Shown: positions 1 through 8,721, counted from the stretch's first letter. The stretch is DNA of 61,450 nt from Flavobacterium hibisci (GCF_020026925.1 NZ_JAIQDW010000024.1:1-61450); one strand, 5' to 3'. The notes: a model not told the origin generated them from the sequence alone. A program made the numbers and translations.

Positions 1-13
1 CTTATCCCATATT

Positions 14-122
14 GCGTTAGGGATGGAAGCGGCATCCTTTTGTGAGTCTTTAAATATTCTTGTATATCCAAAACATCCCCGAACAAAAGATACAGCGGAC
101 AGCCAGACCCATAGGGTAACGC
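14..122 (+). repeat. Structured repeat element, copy A
   Basis: Outer arms GCGTTA (14-19) and TAACGC (117-122) pair, with GGG/CCC inside them. The core reads GCGGCATCCTTTTGT ... ACAAAAGATACAGCGG, so ATC(C)T pairs with AGAT leaving one bulged C. The same core occurs at 40629-40715 and, on the other strand, at 57608-57687. It lies downstream of htpG, between the gene's terminator and the window edge. It is probably a structured RNA or a palindromic repeat. Identity with Rfam Flavo-1 is possible but untested. Nothing recognisable lies between 123 and 240. Confidence 0.6.
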
Positions 123-242
123 CATAAAGATATAGATACTAAAAAGTTCAAATCAAATAGTAATACCTAAATAATCTTAGATATTATTAAAAAAGCTTTT
201 TTATATAGGCTGATATTAAAAAATTATAATACAGATTTTTAA

Positions 243-276
243 AATAAAAAAACCTGCAAATGTAAGTTTGCAGGTT
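243..276 (-). terminator. Terminator of htpG
   Basis: The stem AACCTGCAAA/TTTGCAGGTT (251-276) is followed on the minus strand by a T-rich run (243-250). It sits just after the htpG stop codon. Confidence 0.8.
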
Positions 277-302
277 TAATAATTATTATGATTTAAATAT
301 GT

Positions 303-2186
303 TTATTTAATTAAATCAAAACTTCTTTTTACAAAAGCTGTAAGTTCTTCTCCTTTTAATAAGTTTTGAGATAATTTGGCAAGATCTAAAGCTTGTTTGA
401 CCAAATTTTCCTGAGTTGATTTGTCTTCGGTATTTAAAATATTGGAAGCTAAATCAGAATTAGTGTTTACTACTAAATTGTACATTTCCGGCATGTTACC
501 CATTCCGAACATTCCACCACCACCTGACTGACTCATTTCTTTCATTCTGCGCATAAATTCTGGCTGAGTGATTATAAATGGTGCGGCTTGACTGTCCATC
601 GCTTCTAATTGAACAGAATATGCTTTTGGAATGTAAGCTTCTAATGAAGTTTTTAAAGTTTCTTTTTCTTCATCAGATAATTTAGAAATTGTATTCTCAT
701 CCTTTTTAATTAGATTGTCAATGTGATCAGAATCTACACGAACAAAAGTTAGATCTCTGTTGTCACCTTCTATTTTTTGAATTAAATGCGAAATAATTGG
801 AGAATCTAAAAGTAATACTTCATACCCCTTTTCTTTTGCTGTTTGAATATAAGAGTGCTGAGCATCTTTATTTCCTGCATATAGAACTACAAGTTTCCCG
901 TCTTTATCTGTTTGATTTTCTTTTATCTTCTCTTTTAATTCTTCAAGAGTAAAATACGTGTCATCTACAGTCGGGTACAATACAAATGCACCAGCTTTTT
1001 CGTAGAATTTATCCTCAGAAAGCATTCCATATTCTAAAACAATTTTGATATCGTTCCATTTTTGCTCAAAATCAGAACGGTTTTCATTAAATAATGCTTT
1101 TAATTTATCGGCAACTTTACGAGTAATATAATTTGAAATTTTCTTTACTGCACCATCAGCTTGTAATCCTGAACGAGAGACATTCAATGGAATATCCGGA
1201 GAATCGATAACTCCTTTTAACATTGTTAAAAATTCAGGTACAATTCCTTCAACATTGTCGGTAACATAAACCTGATTTTGGTACAATTGAATCTTATCTT
1301 TCTGAATTTGCATATCAGAACCTAATTTAGGAAAGTATAAAATCCCTGTTAAGTTAAATGGATAATCAACATTTAAATGAATATTGAATAACGGTTCTTC
1401 AAATTGCATTGGATACAATTCTCTGTAGAATTTTTTGTAATCTTCATCAGATAATTCAGAAGGTTGTTTTGTCCAGGCAGGATTTGGATTATTAATGATG
1501 TTGTCAGTTTCTACAGTTTCATTAACGTAATCTTCAGGTGCATCTTCTGGTTTTGGAAGTGTTTCTGTTCTGGTTCCGAATTTAATCGGAATAGGCATGA
1601 ATTTATTATATTTATTCAATAACCCACTAATTTTAGAATCTTCTAAAAACTCAAGAGAATCTTCTGCAATATGCAAAATAATTTCAGTACCGCGTGAAGT
1701 TTTGTCAGCTGGTTCTAAAGTAAATTCAGGGCTTCCGTCACAAGTCCAGTGTGCAGCTGGTTCATCTTTATACGATTTTGTAATGATTTCAACTTTTTCA
1801 GCCACCATAAAAGCAGAGTAGAAGCCAAGACCAAAATGTCCGATGATTCCGGAATCTTTCGCAGAGTCTTTATATTTGTCTAAAAACTCCTCAGCACCAG
1901 AAAAAGCTACCTGATTAATGTATTTTTCAACTTCATCAGCTGTCATTCCTAAACCTTGATCGATAATGTGGATTTTTTTACCTTCTTTATCCACTTTAAC
2001 TTCAATAATTGGATTTCCGTACTCTACTTTTGCTTCCCCAATGCTAATCAGGTGTTTTAATTTTAAAGTAGCATCTGTACCATTCGATACCAGCTCACGT
2101 AAGAAGATTTCGTGATCGCTATATAAGAACTTTTTGATTAAGGGAAAGATGTTTTCTACGGAAACATTAATTTTACCTGTTGTCAT
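303..2186 (-). CDS. htpG: Hsp90-family chaperone HtpG
   Basis: This is the ATP-dependent cytoplasmic chaperone HtpG (bacterial Hsp90), 627 residues, a normal length. The N-terminal GHKL ATPase shows RELVSNGTDA (the ELISNASDA box, variant as usual in Bacteroidota), the DQGLGM lid motif and GHFGLGFYSAF. The middle domain carries the conserved LNVSRSGLQ segment. Near residue 555 there is a glycine-rich stretch (SGGGGMFGMGN) before the dimerisation region. The gene is single, with its own terminator downstream and an upstream GACATTTTGTC dyad shared with clpB, which suggests heat-shock control. The ATG at 2186 fits the family N-terminus. Identification is secure. Confidence 0.97.
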   Translation of the reverse strand: MTTGKINVSVENIFPLIKKFLYSDHEIFLRELVSNGTDATLKLKHLISIGEAKVEYGNPIIEVKVDKEGKKIHIIDQGLGMTADEVEKYINQVAFSGAEEFLDKYKDSAKDSGIIGHFGLGFYSAFMVAEKVEIITKSYKDEPAAHWTCDGSPEFTLEPADKTSRGTEIILHIAEDSLEFLEDSKISGLLNKYNKFMPIPIKFGTRTETLPKPEDAPEDYVNETVETDNIINNPNPAWTKQPSELSDEDYKKFYRELYPMQFEEPLFNIHLNVDYPFNLTGILYFPKLGSDMQIQKDKIQLYQNQVYVTDNVEGIVPEFLTMLKGVIDSPDIPLNVSRSGLQADGAVKKISNYITRKVADKLKALFNENRSDFEQKWNDIKIVLEYGMLSEDKFYEKAGAFVLYPTVDDTYFTLEELKEKIKENQTDKDGKLVVLYAGNKDAQHSYIQTAKEKGYEVLLLDSPIISHLIQKIEGDNRDLTFVRVDSDHIDNLIKKDENTISKLSDEEKETLKTSLEAYIPKAYSVQLEAMDSQAAPFIITQPEFMRRMKEMSQSGGGGMFGMGNMPEMYNLVVNTNSDLASNILNTEDKSTQENLVKQALDLAKLSQNLLKGEELTAFVKRSFDLIK

Positions 2187-2229
2187 ATTTTTTTAATTTT
2201 TTAGTTTAATTAGATGATTTTCACTTATT

Positions 2230-2267
2230 CAAATTAAATACCAATTTTTTTATAATGACAAAATGTC
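2230..2267 (-). promoter_or_regulatory. Putative heat-shock promoter/operator of htpG
   Basis: Read toward htpG, the dyad GACATTTTGTC (2267-2257) is followed by exactly 20 nt and then TAATTTG (2236-2230). The same motif and spacing occur upstream of clpB (44247-44284). TTTTG in the dyad could act as the -33 box and TAATTTG as the -7 box. The predicted transcript start is about 35-40 nt before the ATG. Confidence 0.6.
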
Positions 2268-2300
2268 GCATATGTTAATTTTGAAAGAAAATAATAGGAT

Positions 2301-2337
2301 TTTGGAACTCAATATATTTTAATGAATCGTATCTTTG
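2301..2337 (+). promoter_or_regulatory. Bacteroidota-type promoter for the lipoprotein pair
   Basis: TATCTTTG (2330-2337) matches the -7 consensus TAnnTTTG. A TTTG at 2301-2304 is a possible -33 box, although the spacing of 25 nt is longer than usual. Confidence 0.5.
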
Positions 2338-2388
2338 TGATACAATAATTGTTAAATGTGTAAGTAATAACTTAAATAATTCTACAAA

Positions 2389-2889
2389 ATGAAGAAATTT
2401 ATTTTCATTTGCATGATGTCCACGATCTTATTTGCGTGTAAATCAGCTTCATCAACTACTGCTTCAACAGAAACAGAAATTTCAAAAAAACTTGACAGAC
2501 CAACTCAAGTAGCTATCAAAGGAAACTGGGTGCTTACAAATGTTTCTTATGCAGGATCTGATTATATCAAAGTTAATTCTTTTGACCTTGCAGATTCTAA
2601 ATGTTTTATAGGAAGTACCTGGAATTTTATTTCAAATAATAATAAAGGTACGATGACATTGAATTCTCCGAGTTGTACGGCCTTTACTTCTCCAATTGTA
2701 TGGAGTATTAATAATCAAGGACTTTTTGTGTTGAAAATTGTTGATCCGGGAACAAAATCAAAAAATGTGAGAACAGGATACTTGCTAAAAGTGGCAGGAT
2801 TAACTGATAATTCATTTCAGTTGATTGATACAATTAATGTTGGTGGACAATCTAAAGATGTCACTTACCAATTTCAAAGAGCTAATTAA
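2389..2889 (+). CDS. Lipocalin-like lipoprotein
   Basis: A 166-residue exported lipoprotein. The N-terminus is a signal peptide ending in the lipobox LFAC, with Cys17 as the lipidated residue. A Ser/Thr-rich linker follows, then a beta-rich domain opening with GNWVLTNVSY, typical of the lipocalin-like families of Flavobacteria. The spacing of Cys residues in the mature part (DSKCFIG and SPSCTAF) is compatible with a disulfide. It lies 21 bp upstream of an OmpA-type lipoprotein and is probably co-transcribed with it. The ligand is unknown, so the role is only inferred to be envelope-related. Confidence 0.75.
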   Translation: MKKFIFICMMSTILFACKSASSTTASTETEISKKLDRPTQVAIKGNWVLTNVSYAGSDYIKVNSFDLADSKCFIGSTWNFISNNNKGTMTLNSPSCTAFTSPIVWSINNQGLFVLKIVDPGTKSKNVRTGYLLKVAGLTDNSFQLIDTINVGGQSKDVTYQFQRAN

Positions 2890-2910
2890 TTTTAAAGAAG
2901 AATAAAAAAG

Positions 2911-3606
2911 ATGAAAAAGATAACAGTTTTAGGATTGAGCAGCTTACTTGTATTAGTTAGTTTGTTTGCAGGCTGCGATTCAGTTAAAAATGCTAATAAT
3001 ACTCAAAAGGGTGCCGGAATTGGTGCCGTTGCAGGAGGTGTAATTGGAGCTGTATTAGGAAATAATTTAGGTAAAGGTGGAAACGCTGCTCTGGGAGCCG
3101 CAATTGGAGCTGCTGTTGGTGGAGGTACCGGAGCACTTATTGGAAATAAAATGGACAAACAGGCTCGTGAAATTGATCAGGCTTTGCCAGGTGCTGATGT
3201 AGAACGTGTAGGTGAAGGTATTCACTTAACTCTTAACGAAAATGCTGTTCGCTTTGATACCAATAAATCAACTTTGACTTCTCAGGCAAAAGCAAACTTA
3301 GATAAATTAGTTCCGGTATTTAATGAGTACGGAGATACTGATATTCAAATTTTTGGATATACGGACAATACTGGTAAACCAGAATATAATTTAACTCTTT
3401 CAGGACAAAGAGCTGCATCTGTTAAAGCTTATTTAGTTTCAAAAGGATTACAATCAAGTCGTTTTAAGACATCAGGTTTAGGAATTGCTGATCCGATTGC
3501 ATCTAATGAAACTGTTGAAGGAAGATCTCAAAACCGTCGTGTTGAGTTTGCGATTACTGCAAATGATAAAATGGTCAATGAGGCTAAAGCGCAGGCTGGA
3601 AAATAA
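2911..3606 (+). CDS. OmpA-family lipoprotein with glycine zipper
   Basis: A 231-residue outer-membrane lipoprotein. The signal peptide ends in LFAGC (Cys22). Residues about 34-80 form a Gly/Ala-rich glycine-zipper segment (GAVAGGVIGAVLGNN, GAAVGGGTGALIGN) able to insert in or cross a membrane. Residues about 110-220 are an OmpA C-terminal peptidoglycan-binding domain: VRFDTNKSTL, GYTDNTG, LSGQRAASV and GRSQNRRVEF hold the Asp and Arg that bind diaminopimelate. It likely anchors the outer membrane to peptidoglycan, as YiaD/Pal-type proteins do. It forms a pair with the preceding lipoprotein and is closed by a strong terminator. Confidence 0.9.
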   Translation: MKKITVLGLSSLLVLVSLFAGCDSVKNANNTQKGAGIGAVAGGVIGAVLGNNLGKGGNAALGAAIGAAVGGGTGALIGNKMDKQAREIDQALPGADVERVGEGIHLTLNENAVRFDTNKSTLTSQAKANLDKLVPVFNEYGDTDIQIFGYTDNTGKPEYNLTLSGQRAASVKAYLVSKGLQSSRFKTSGLGIADPIASNETVEGRSQNRRVEFAITANDKMVNEAKAQAGK

Positions 3607-3630
3607 TTAAATTGCAATAAAATTTATTAA

Positions 3631-3662
3631 AAGCTGTTTCTTAATTGAAGCAGCTTTTTTTT
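3631..3662 (+). terminator. Terminator after OmpA lipoprotein
   Basis: A 10-bp stem AAGCTGTTTC/GAAGCAGCTT (one G-U pair) with loop TTAATT is followed by eight T. Confidence 0.85.
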
Positions 3663-3691
3663 GCCTTTCGAAATTAAACATTGTAAATTTG
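3660..3691 (+). promoter_or_regulatory. Promoter of the ABC ATPase gene
   Basis: TTTG (3660-3663), 20 nt, then TAAATTTG (3684-3691), a near-ideal Bacteroidota promoter. It covers the alternative TTG start at 3689, which argues that translation starts at the ATG at 3710. Confidence 0.65.
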
Positions 3692-3709
3692 AACTCTCAA
3701 TTAGAACAC

Positions 3710-4657
3710 ATGCTTGACATTCAAAATATTTCATTTTCGTACACTGATAAACCGGTTATAAAAAACGTTTCTTTCGCCATAAATAAAGGTGAAAATATTG
3801 CTATTATTGGCGAAAGCGGCTGTGGAAAAAGCACGCTTTTAAAACTAATATATGGACTGTATGATCTGGATGAAGGAAAAATTTTTTATGAAGGCAAACC
3901 AGTTTTAGGTCCAAAATATAACTTAATACCAGGAATGCCTTACATGAAATATCTGGCTCAGGATTTTGATTTATCTCCTTATGAAACAGTTGCTGAAAAC
4001 GTAGGAAAGTTTCTTTCTAATGGTTTTGCTAATATGAAAAAGCTGCGTGTTCAGGAGCTTTTAGAAATGGTTGAGATGGAGCAGTTTTCAAATGTTAAAG
4101 CAAAATTTTTAAGTGGCGGACAGCAGCAAAGAGTAGCATTAGTTCGTGTTTTGGCATTAGAACCTGAAGTGATTTTGCTTGATGAACCTTTTAGCCAGAT
4201 TGATGCTTTTAGAAAAAATGCTTTACGACGAAATCTGTTCCGGTATTTAAAACAGAAAAAAATTACCTGTATTATTGCTACACATGACAGTACAGATGCT
4301 TTATCATTTGCCAATGAAGCTATCGTTATGCGCAACGGTGAAATTATTACTAAAGGAAATCCGGCGGAAATTTATACAAATCCATCTTCGAAATATGTTG
4401 CATCTCTTTTTGGAGAAGTTAATGAGATTCCAACTCATTTATTGCGACTTTCCGAAGATGAATCTGAAAAATTATTAGTTTATCCGTATCAGTTGATCAT
4501 GGTTGAGCATTCTGATTTGGAAGTTAAAGTGAGAAGAACGTATTTTAGAGGAAATCACTATTTGATTGAAACTGTTTACAAAAGGCAATTGATATTTTTT
4601 GAGAACGAGTTTGATCTACCTCTTGAAATAACTATTTTCTTAGGCCTTAATACTTAA
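3710..4657 (+). CDS. ABC transporter ATP-binding protein
   Basis: A 315-residue soluble ABC ATPase. Walker A is GESGCGKST (34-42), the signature is LSGGQ (134-138), Walker B is VILLDEP (154-160) and the switch His is H192 in ATHD. The D-loop FSQID is also present. About 100 residues follow the nucleotide-binding domain, the position of a TOBE-like regulatory domain in PotA/CysA-type importers. No permease or binding protein lies nearby, so the partner and substrate are unknown. The ATG at 3710 is chosen over the TTG at 3689 because the promoter's -7 box overlaps the latter. Its end overlaps the convergent GNAT gene by 4 bp. Confidence 0.85.
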   Translation: MLDIQNISFSYTDKPVIKNVSFAINKGENIAIIGESGCGKSTLLKLIYGLYDLDEGKIFYEGKPVLGPKYNLIPGMPYMKYLAQDFDLSPYETVAENVGKFLSNGFANMKKLRVQELLEMVEMEQFSNVKAKFLSGGQQQRVALVRVLALEPEVILLDEPFSQIDAFRKNALRRNLFRYLKQKKITCIIATHDSTDALSFANEAIVMRNGEIITKGNPAEIYTNPSSKYVASLFGEVNEIPTHLLRLSEDESEKLLVYPYQLIMVEHSDLEVKVRRTYFRGNHYLIETVYKRQLIFFENEFDLPLEITIFLGLNT

Positions 4658-4938
4658 CGGAATAATACATCATGAATATCTTCTGTTTTGTCAAAAACAC
4701 TTTTTGCAAAAGGACAAAGCGGAATAATTTTCAGGCCATTATTTCTGGCGTATTCTACAGCCGCCATAACTAGTTTTTTGCCAACACCCTTTCCGTTAAA
4801 TTCTTCATTTACTTCAGTATGGTCAATGATGAATTTGGCATCCCCGGCCCAGGTATAGGTCATTTTTCCAGCTTGTTTGTCGTCTTCTATAGCTTCAAAA
4901 TAGCCTCTTTTGATATCGTTTATTTGTTTAATTTCCAT
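4654..4938 (-). CDS. GNAT-family N-acetyltransferase (NATD1/YjdJ-like)
   Basis: A 94-residue minimal GNAT domain of the COG2388 type. It shows the beta-strand region YTWAGDAKFIIDHTEV and the acetyl-CoA pyrophosphate loop (V)NEEFNGKGVGKKLV, equivalent to Q/RxxGxG/A, followed by a helix and IIPLCPFAKSVF. These short proteins are full-length for the family. The substrate is unknown. It lies 5 bp downstream of an OsmC gene and two genes downstream of pirin, all on the minus strand, so they probably form one stress-related operon. Confidence 0.85.
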   Translation of the reverse strand: MEIKQINDIKRGYFEAIEDDKQAGKMTYTWAGDAKFIIDHTEVNEEFNGKGVGKKLVMAAVEYARNNGLKIIPLCPFAKSVFDKTEDIHDVLFR

Positions 4939-4943
4939 GATAA

Positions 4944-5339
4944 TTAAATTATAGTTGTTTGTATTATAATAGTGTTGGTAAGTGTTTTATGAATTGGACA
5001 CTTATCGGCAATTATATGCAGTTTTTGTCTTTGGCTTTCATCAATCTCTCCTGTTATTTCAATTTTCCGGGTGAATAAAGAAATATTTTGTTCGCTGTCT
5101 TTTTCTAAATCTACTTTGATATCTATTTCCGAAACATTCCATTGTTTTCTGTTGATATACATTCGTAAAGTAATTAAAGTACAGGAAGCTAAAGCAGAAG
5201 CCAAAAGTTCAGAAGGACTGAATCCTAAATTTTTCCCTCCAGCTTCCTGTGGTTCGTCTGCGATTACAATATTCCCGCTGGCTGATGTTATTTCGGTGCG
5301 ATACAATCGTGTATCTATTTTTGCTGATAATGTTTCCAT
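4944..5339 (-). CDS. OsmC/Ohr-family peroxiredoxin-like protein
   Basis: A 131-residue OsmC-fold protein. The two family cysteines are present: Cys53 in LASALASCT and Cys114 in DKCPIHKTL, the peroxidatic and resolving positions in OsmC/Ohr enzymes that reduce organic hydroperoxides. FSPSELLASALASC is the usual core helix. It is three bases from pirin upstream and five from GNAT downstream, which suggests co-transcription. It could belong to the YhfA-like branch, whose substrate is unknown, rather than being a proven hydroperoxidase. Confidence 0.88.
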   Translation of the reverse strand: METLSAKIDTRLYRTEITSASGNIVIADEPQEAGGKNLGFSPSELLASALASCTLITLRMYINRKQWNVSEIDIKVDLEKDSEQNISLFTRKIEITGEIDESQRQKLHIIADKCPIHKTLTNTIIIQTTII

Positions 5340-5342
5340 AAG

Positions 5343-6224
5343 TTATTTAATTCTTGGTTCTGGTAATGGGACAAATTCGGTTTCTCCCGGAACTTTTGGG
5401 AAAGTCTGCGATGTCCAGTCTTGTTTGGCTTTCTCTATAAGGTTTTTATCAGAAGATACGAAATTCCAAAAGATAAAATGTTCTTCAGGAAAAGGTTGTC
5501 CACCAAAAATGTACACAGTTGAATGGGCTGCAATTTCAAACTCACAAAGCGTACTGTCATGTGTAATCAAAATTTGTTTTGGATCGTAAACGTGTCCACC
5601 GCTTGTAATGCTCCCTTCTAAAATATACAGACCACTTTCGCCGAATAAATCTTTTCCGATATTGATTTTTCGAGCTTCTTTGCTTTTAATCTCAATAAAA
5701 TATAATGGACTGTAAACAGGAACCGGAGATTTTTTCCCGAAAGCTTCACCGGCAATCAGTTTATATGAAACGCCATTTTCTTCCCAGGCAGGAATATCCT
5801 GAGCCTCAACATGAGTGAAATTCGGATCCATTTGTTCCAGTTCTTTCGGAAGCGCTACCCAAATCTGTAATCCGTGAAGCATTTTGTCTGAATGTCTTAG
5901 ATATTCGGGAGTTCTCTCAGAATGGACAATACCTTTTCCGGCTGTCATCCAGTTTACGGCACCTGGTTTTATTTCTAATTCAGTTCCTAAACTATCGCGG
6001 TGCATAATGCTTCCTTCAAACAAAAAAGTTAGCGTTGAAAGTCCGATATGCGGATGCGGCGGAACATCCATATTTTGGTATTGATTTAAATGTGCCGGTC
6101 CCATATGATCGATGAATACAAATGGTCCAACGGCTCTTTTTTCACGGAAAGGTAATAATCTGCCTACCATAAAATTGCCAATATTGGCAGCACGTTCTTC
6201 GATAATTAAACTGATATTTGACAT
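5343..6224 (-). CDS. Pirin family protein
   Basis: A 293-residue bicupin of the pirin family. The N-terminal cupin carries all four metal ligands seen in pirins: His57 and His59 in PPHPHIG, His101 and Glu103 in GIVHSE. FVFIDHMGP near residue 40 and GAVNWMTAGKGIVHSE are typical signatures. Some bacterial pirins have quercetinase activity, and others act as redox or metabolic regulators, so the substrate cannot be read from sequence. It is the first gene of the minus-strand pirin-osmC-GNAT group. Confidence 0.93.
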   Translation of the reverse strand: MSNISLIIEERAANIGNFMVGRLLPFREKRAVGPFVFIDHMGPAHLNQYQNMDVPPHPHIGLSTLTFLFEGSIMHRDSLGTELEIKPGAVNWMTAGKGIVHSERTPEYLRHSDKMLHGLQIWVALPKELEQMDPNFTHVEAQDIPAWEENGVSYKLIAGEAFGKKSPVPVYSPLYFIEIKSKEARKINIGKDLFGESGLYILEGSITSGGHVYDPKQILITHDSTLCEFEIAAHSTVYIFGGQPFPEEHFIFWNFVSSDKNLIEKAKQDWTSQTFPKVPGETEFVPLPEPRIK

Positions 6225-6389
6225 GATTGATTTTATTTGAAAACAAAATTACAGCAGTGGTACGAGTGTGTAACTTAATTTAGATTAAGAAAAGTCATTA
6301 TAGATTTGTATTTATAAAAATAAGAAATAAAAGACATTGAACTATACAAATTGTAACAAATCAATTCATGCTAAGTTGAGAAATATGTT

Positions 6390-7490
6390 TTAATCAATTA
6401 GTTCAAATTCTAAAACGTCACTTTCAGTTCCGTTAATTATAATTGATAACTGGTGAACTCCCGGATGAAAAACACGGGTTGTAATCAGTTTAAAAGACTG
6501 GTTTCTTTCAATTTTTGTTAATTGGTTCGGGGAATAATTTTTCTCACTGATTTTAAACACTTTTTTAGTCAGATGCCCTTTAGCTTTTTTGTAATGAACC
6601 GCATATTCTAAACGAACTGTTTTAGGTTCTTCATTTTTGTTGTTTATATGAAAATGAAATTGCAGATAATCTCCAATTTTTACAACAGGTGTTTTGATTT
6701 GAAAAGATGAGAGTTCAATATTTGTGCTTTCTAAGCCGTAATGACTTAAAATTTCAGGGTGTCCCTGCTTTAATAAAGTGCGGCATCCATGTTTGATGAT
6801 TCCATCAGTTTCTTTGCTATGATTTTTCCATCTGGAAGCGATTTCGAGTACAATTTCCGGATTATCTTTTGCAATATCGTTCAAATTATTAGCAACACTT
6901 CTGCGGACATATTCGGAAGAATCATTTTTTAAATTTTCTAAAATTGGAAGAATAGAAGTTGGATCTTTTTTTAAAAATGGAATTGCCATTGCCCATGGTA
7001 ATCTTGGTCGCGAACCTTCACTTGCTAATCGGCGTACATGGTGATTGTCATGTAGAGACCATTTTATCATTTCGTCAATCATTTTTTCTTTATATCTTAA
7101 AATAAAAGGACGAACAGCAAACTCACAGCTTATAAACTTGGTTATGGAAACGAAAGCTTTTGCTGAAGTTTCAAAATCATCTAAACCGTACATTTCGATA
7201 TAATCTGCAAAAAAAATAAAAGCCAGATTGCCATCGGCAAAACTATTTTTCTTTAGGTTCTCTATGATTTTGTCAATTACAGCAACAGCTTCGGGAAAAT
7301 TTTGAGGCATGAACTGATGCAGGACAACTGTTGTATGTTTCATTCGGTCTTTCCATTCTTTTTGAGCGAAATCACCTTCATAAATAGTTTGGATGAATTT
7401 CTGTTTGTTGAATGAAGGAATCACTTCGACGACAGCCTGACCAAATTTTTCGTAAAAAGAAACCGAGTAAATATCTTTAATTAATCCCAT
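6390..7490 (-). CDS. AlkC-like DNA alkylation repair protein
   Basis: A 366-residue HEAT-repeat protein of the AlkC/AlkD DNA glycosylase superfamily. The segment NHHVRRLASEGSRPRLPWA is a strong AlkC-type signature, and HEAT-like helices (SEYVRRSVANNLNDIAKD) follow. The last 100 residues look like a beta-sandwich (EYAVHYKKAKGHLTKKVF ... FHPGVHQLSIIINGTES), matching the C-terminal Ig-like domain known in some AlkC proteins. It is expected to excise 3-methyladenine and 3-methylcytosine type lesions in the cytoplasm. It lies upstream of the pirin group but is separated from it by 165 bp, so it probably has its own transcript. Confidence 0.88.
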   Translation of the reverse strand: MGLIKDIYSVSFYEKFGQAVVEVIPSFNKQKFIQTIYEGDFAQKEWKDRMKHTTVVLHQFMPQNFPEAVAVIDKIIENLKKNSFADGNLAFIFFADYIEMYGLDDFETSAKAFVSITKFISCEFAVRPFILRYKEKMIDEMIKWSLHDNHHVRRLASEGSRPRLPWAMAIPFLKKDPTSILPILENLKNDSSEYVRRSVANNLNDIAKDNPEIVLEIASRWKNHSKETDGIIKHGCRTLLKQGHPEILSHYGLESTNIELSSFQIKTPVVKIGDYLQFHFHINNKNEEPKTVRLEYAVHYKKAKGHLTKKVFKISEKNYSPNQLTKIERNQSFKLITTRVFHPGVHQLSIIINGTESDVLEFELID

Positions 7491-7793
7491 AATTTTGTTT
7501 GAATGAACCTCAAAGGTATTTAATGTTCTTCTATTTGTCTAGAATTAATATATTAAGTTTATTAAGATTTTTAACTTCAATTTTCTTAATTTCTTAGTTC
7601 TTTAAAAAGAAGTATTTAATGTTTTACTATTCAATTAAAAACAGAAAGTTATATTGGAAAGTTGAACTTAAATTTTCTTAATCTGTTAATAGTTAAAATA
7701 ATTTTTTTGGTATTTTGTATAACTTTTCATGTTATTGAGACTTTTAAATCCCCAAAATAAGTCCTATTTTAGCATCTTATAAAATTTTAGAAA
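7491..7793. other. AT-rich intergenic region upstream of nadC and alkC
   Basis: A 303-bp divergent spacer with no gene. It holds an 18-bp repeat with one mismatch, AACTTCAATTTTCTTAAT (7573-7590) and AACTTAAATTTTCTTAAT (7665-7682). A weak -7-like TATTTTAG lies about 30 bp before nadC. No hairpin or RNA was recognised. Confidence 0.5.
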
Positions 7794-8651
7794 ATGATTA
7801 GCGAAGCACAATTTCAAACTGAATTACAATTATTGATAAGTAATGCAATTCGGGAAGATGTAGGTCCGGGAGATTTTAGTTCATTGGCATGTATTCCTGA
7901 TACAGCAAACGGACAAGCTAAATTATTGGTAAAAGACCAGGGTATAATTGCAGGAGTTGAGCTTGCCAAAATGGTATTTCAATATGTTGACCCAAAATTG
8001 AAAGTGAAAACTTTTATAGAAGACGGTTCTCACGTGGAATATGGCGAAGTTGTTTTTGAAGTTTCAGGAAGTTCACAAGCTATTTTGAAGGCTGAAAGAG
8101 TGGTTTTGAACACCATGCAGCGCATGTCTGCTATTGCTACCAAAACAAATCATTTGATGCAGCTTTTGGAAGGAACTGGTGCTAAAATATTAGATACACG
8201 CAAAACAACTCCCAATTTCAGAGTGGCCGAAAAATGGGCAGTAAAAATCGGGGGCGGAGAAAATCATCGTTTTGCTTTGTATGATATGATAATGTTAAAA
8301 GATAATCATATTGATTTTGCAGGAGGAATTACATTAGCAATAAATAAAACAAAAGAATATTTGAAAGCTAATAATCTGGATTTAAAGATTATTGTTGAGG
8401 CCAGAAATCTGGATGAAATCCGTGAAATCTTATTGAGCGACGGAGTTCACAGAATTTTAATTGATAACTTTAATTATGAAGATACGAAAACGGCGGTAGC
8501 ATTAATTGGTAACAAATGCCAGACAGAATCTTCAGGTAACATTAGCGAAAAAACGATTCGGGAATATGGGCTTTGCGGTGTAAATTATATTTCATCAGGT
8601 GCTTTGACACATTCAGTTTATAATATGGATCTTAGTTTAAAAGCTTTCTAG
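7794..8651 (+). CDS. nadC: Nicotinate-nucleotide pyrophosphorylase (carboxylating)
   Basis: Quinolinate phosphoribosyltransferase converts quinolinate and PRPP to nicotinate mononucleotide, CO2 and PPi in NAD synthesis. The 285-residue length is normal. Motifs visible include REDVGPGDFSS at the N-terminus, LNTMQRMSAIAT, the active-site DTRKTTPNFRVAEKWAV, and GGGENHRFALYDMIMLKDNH. VEARNLDEI and SSGNI follow in the barrel. nadA and nadB are not in the window. It is the first gene of a chain leading to brkB-type, DUF2147, beta-lactamase and priA genes; the 70-bp gap to the next gene allows a separate promoter. Confidence 0.96.
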   Translation: MISEAQFQTELQLLISNAIREDVGPGDFSSLACIPDTANGQAKLLVKDQGIIAGVELAKMVFQYVDPKLKVKTFIEDGSHVEYGEVVFEVSGSSQAILKAERVVLNTMQRMSAIATKTNHLMQLLEGTGAKILDTRKTTPNFRVAEKWAVKIGGGENHRFALYDMIMLKDNHIDFAGGITLAINKTKEYLKANNLDLKIIVEARNLDEIREILLSDGVHRILIDNFNYEDTKTAVALIGNKCQTESSGNISEKTIREYGLCGVNYISSGALTHSVYNMDLSLKAF

Positions 8652-8721
8652 AAACAACTTATCGTAGTACATTAGAGTTTGTAATCTAAAATTTAGACTC
8701 AACTAACTAAAACTATAATAC

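Noticed and set aside
3689..3709. TTG start for the ABC ATPase
   Set aside because: The -7 box TAAATTTG overlaps this position. The ATG at 3710 gives the standard N-terminus MLDIQNISFSY.
5071..5589. Plus-strand reading frame of 172 codons
   Set aside because: It is antisense to the OsmC and pirin genes, which carry all expected family motifs.
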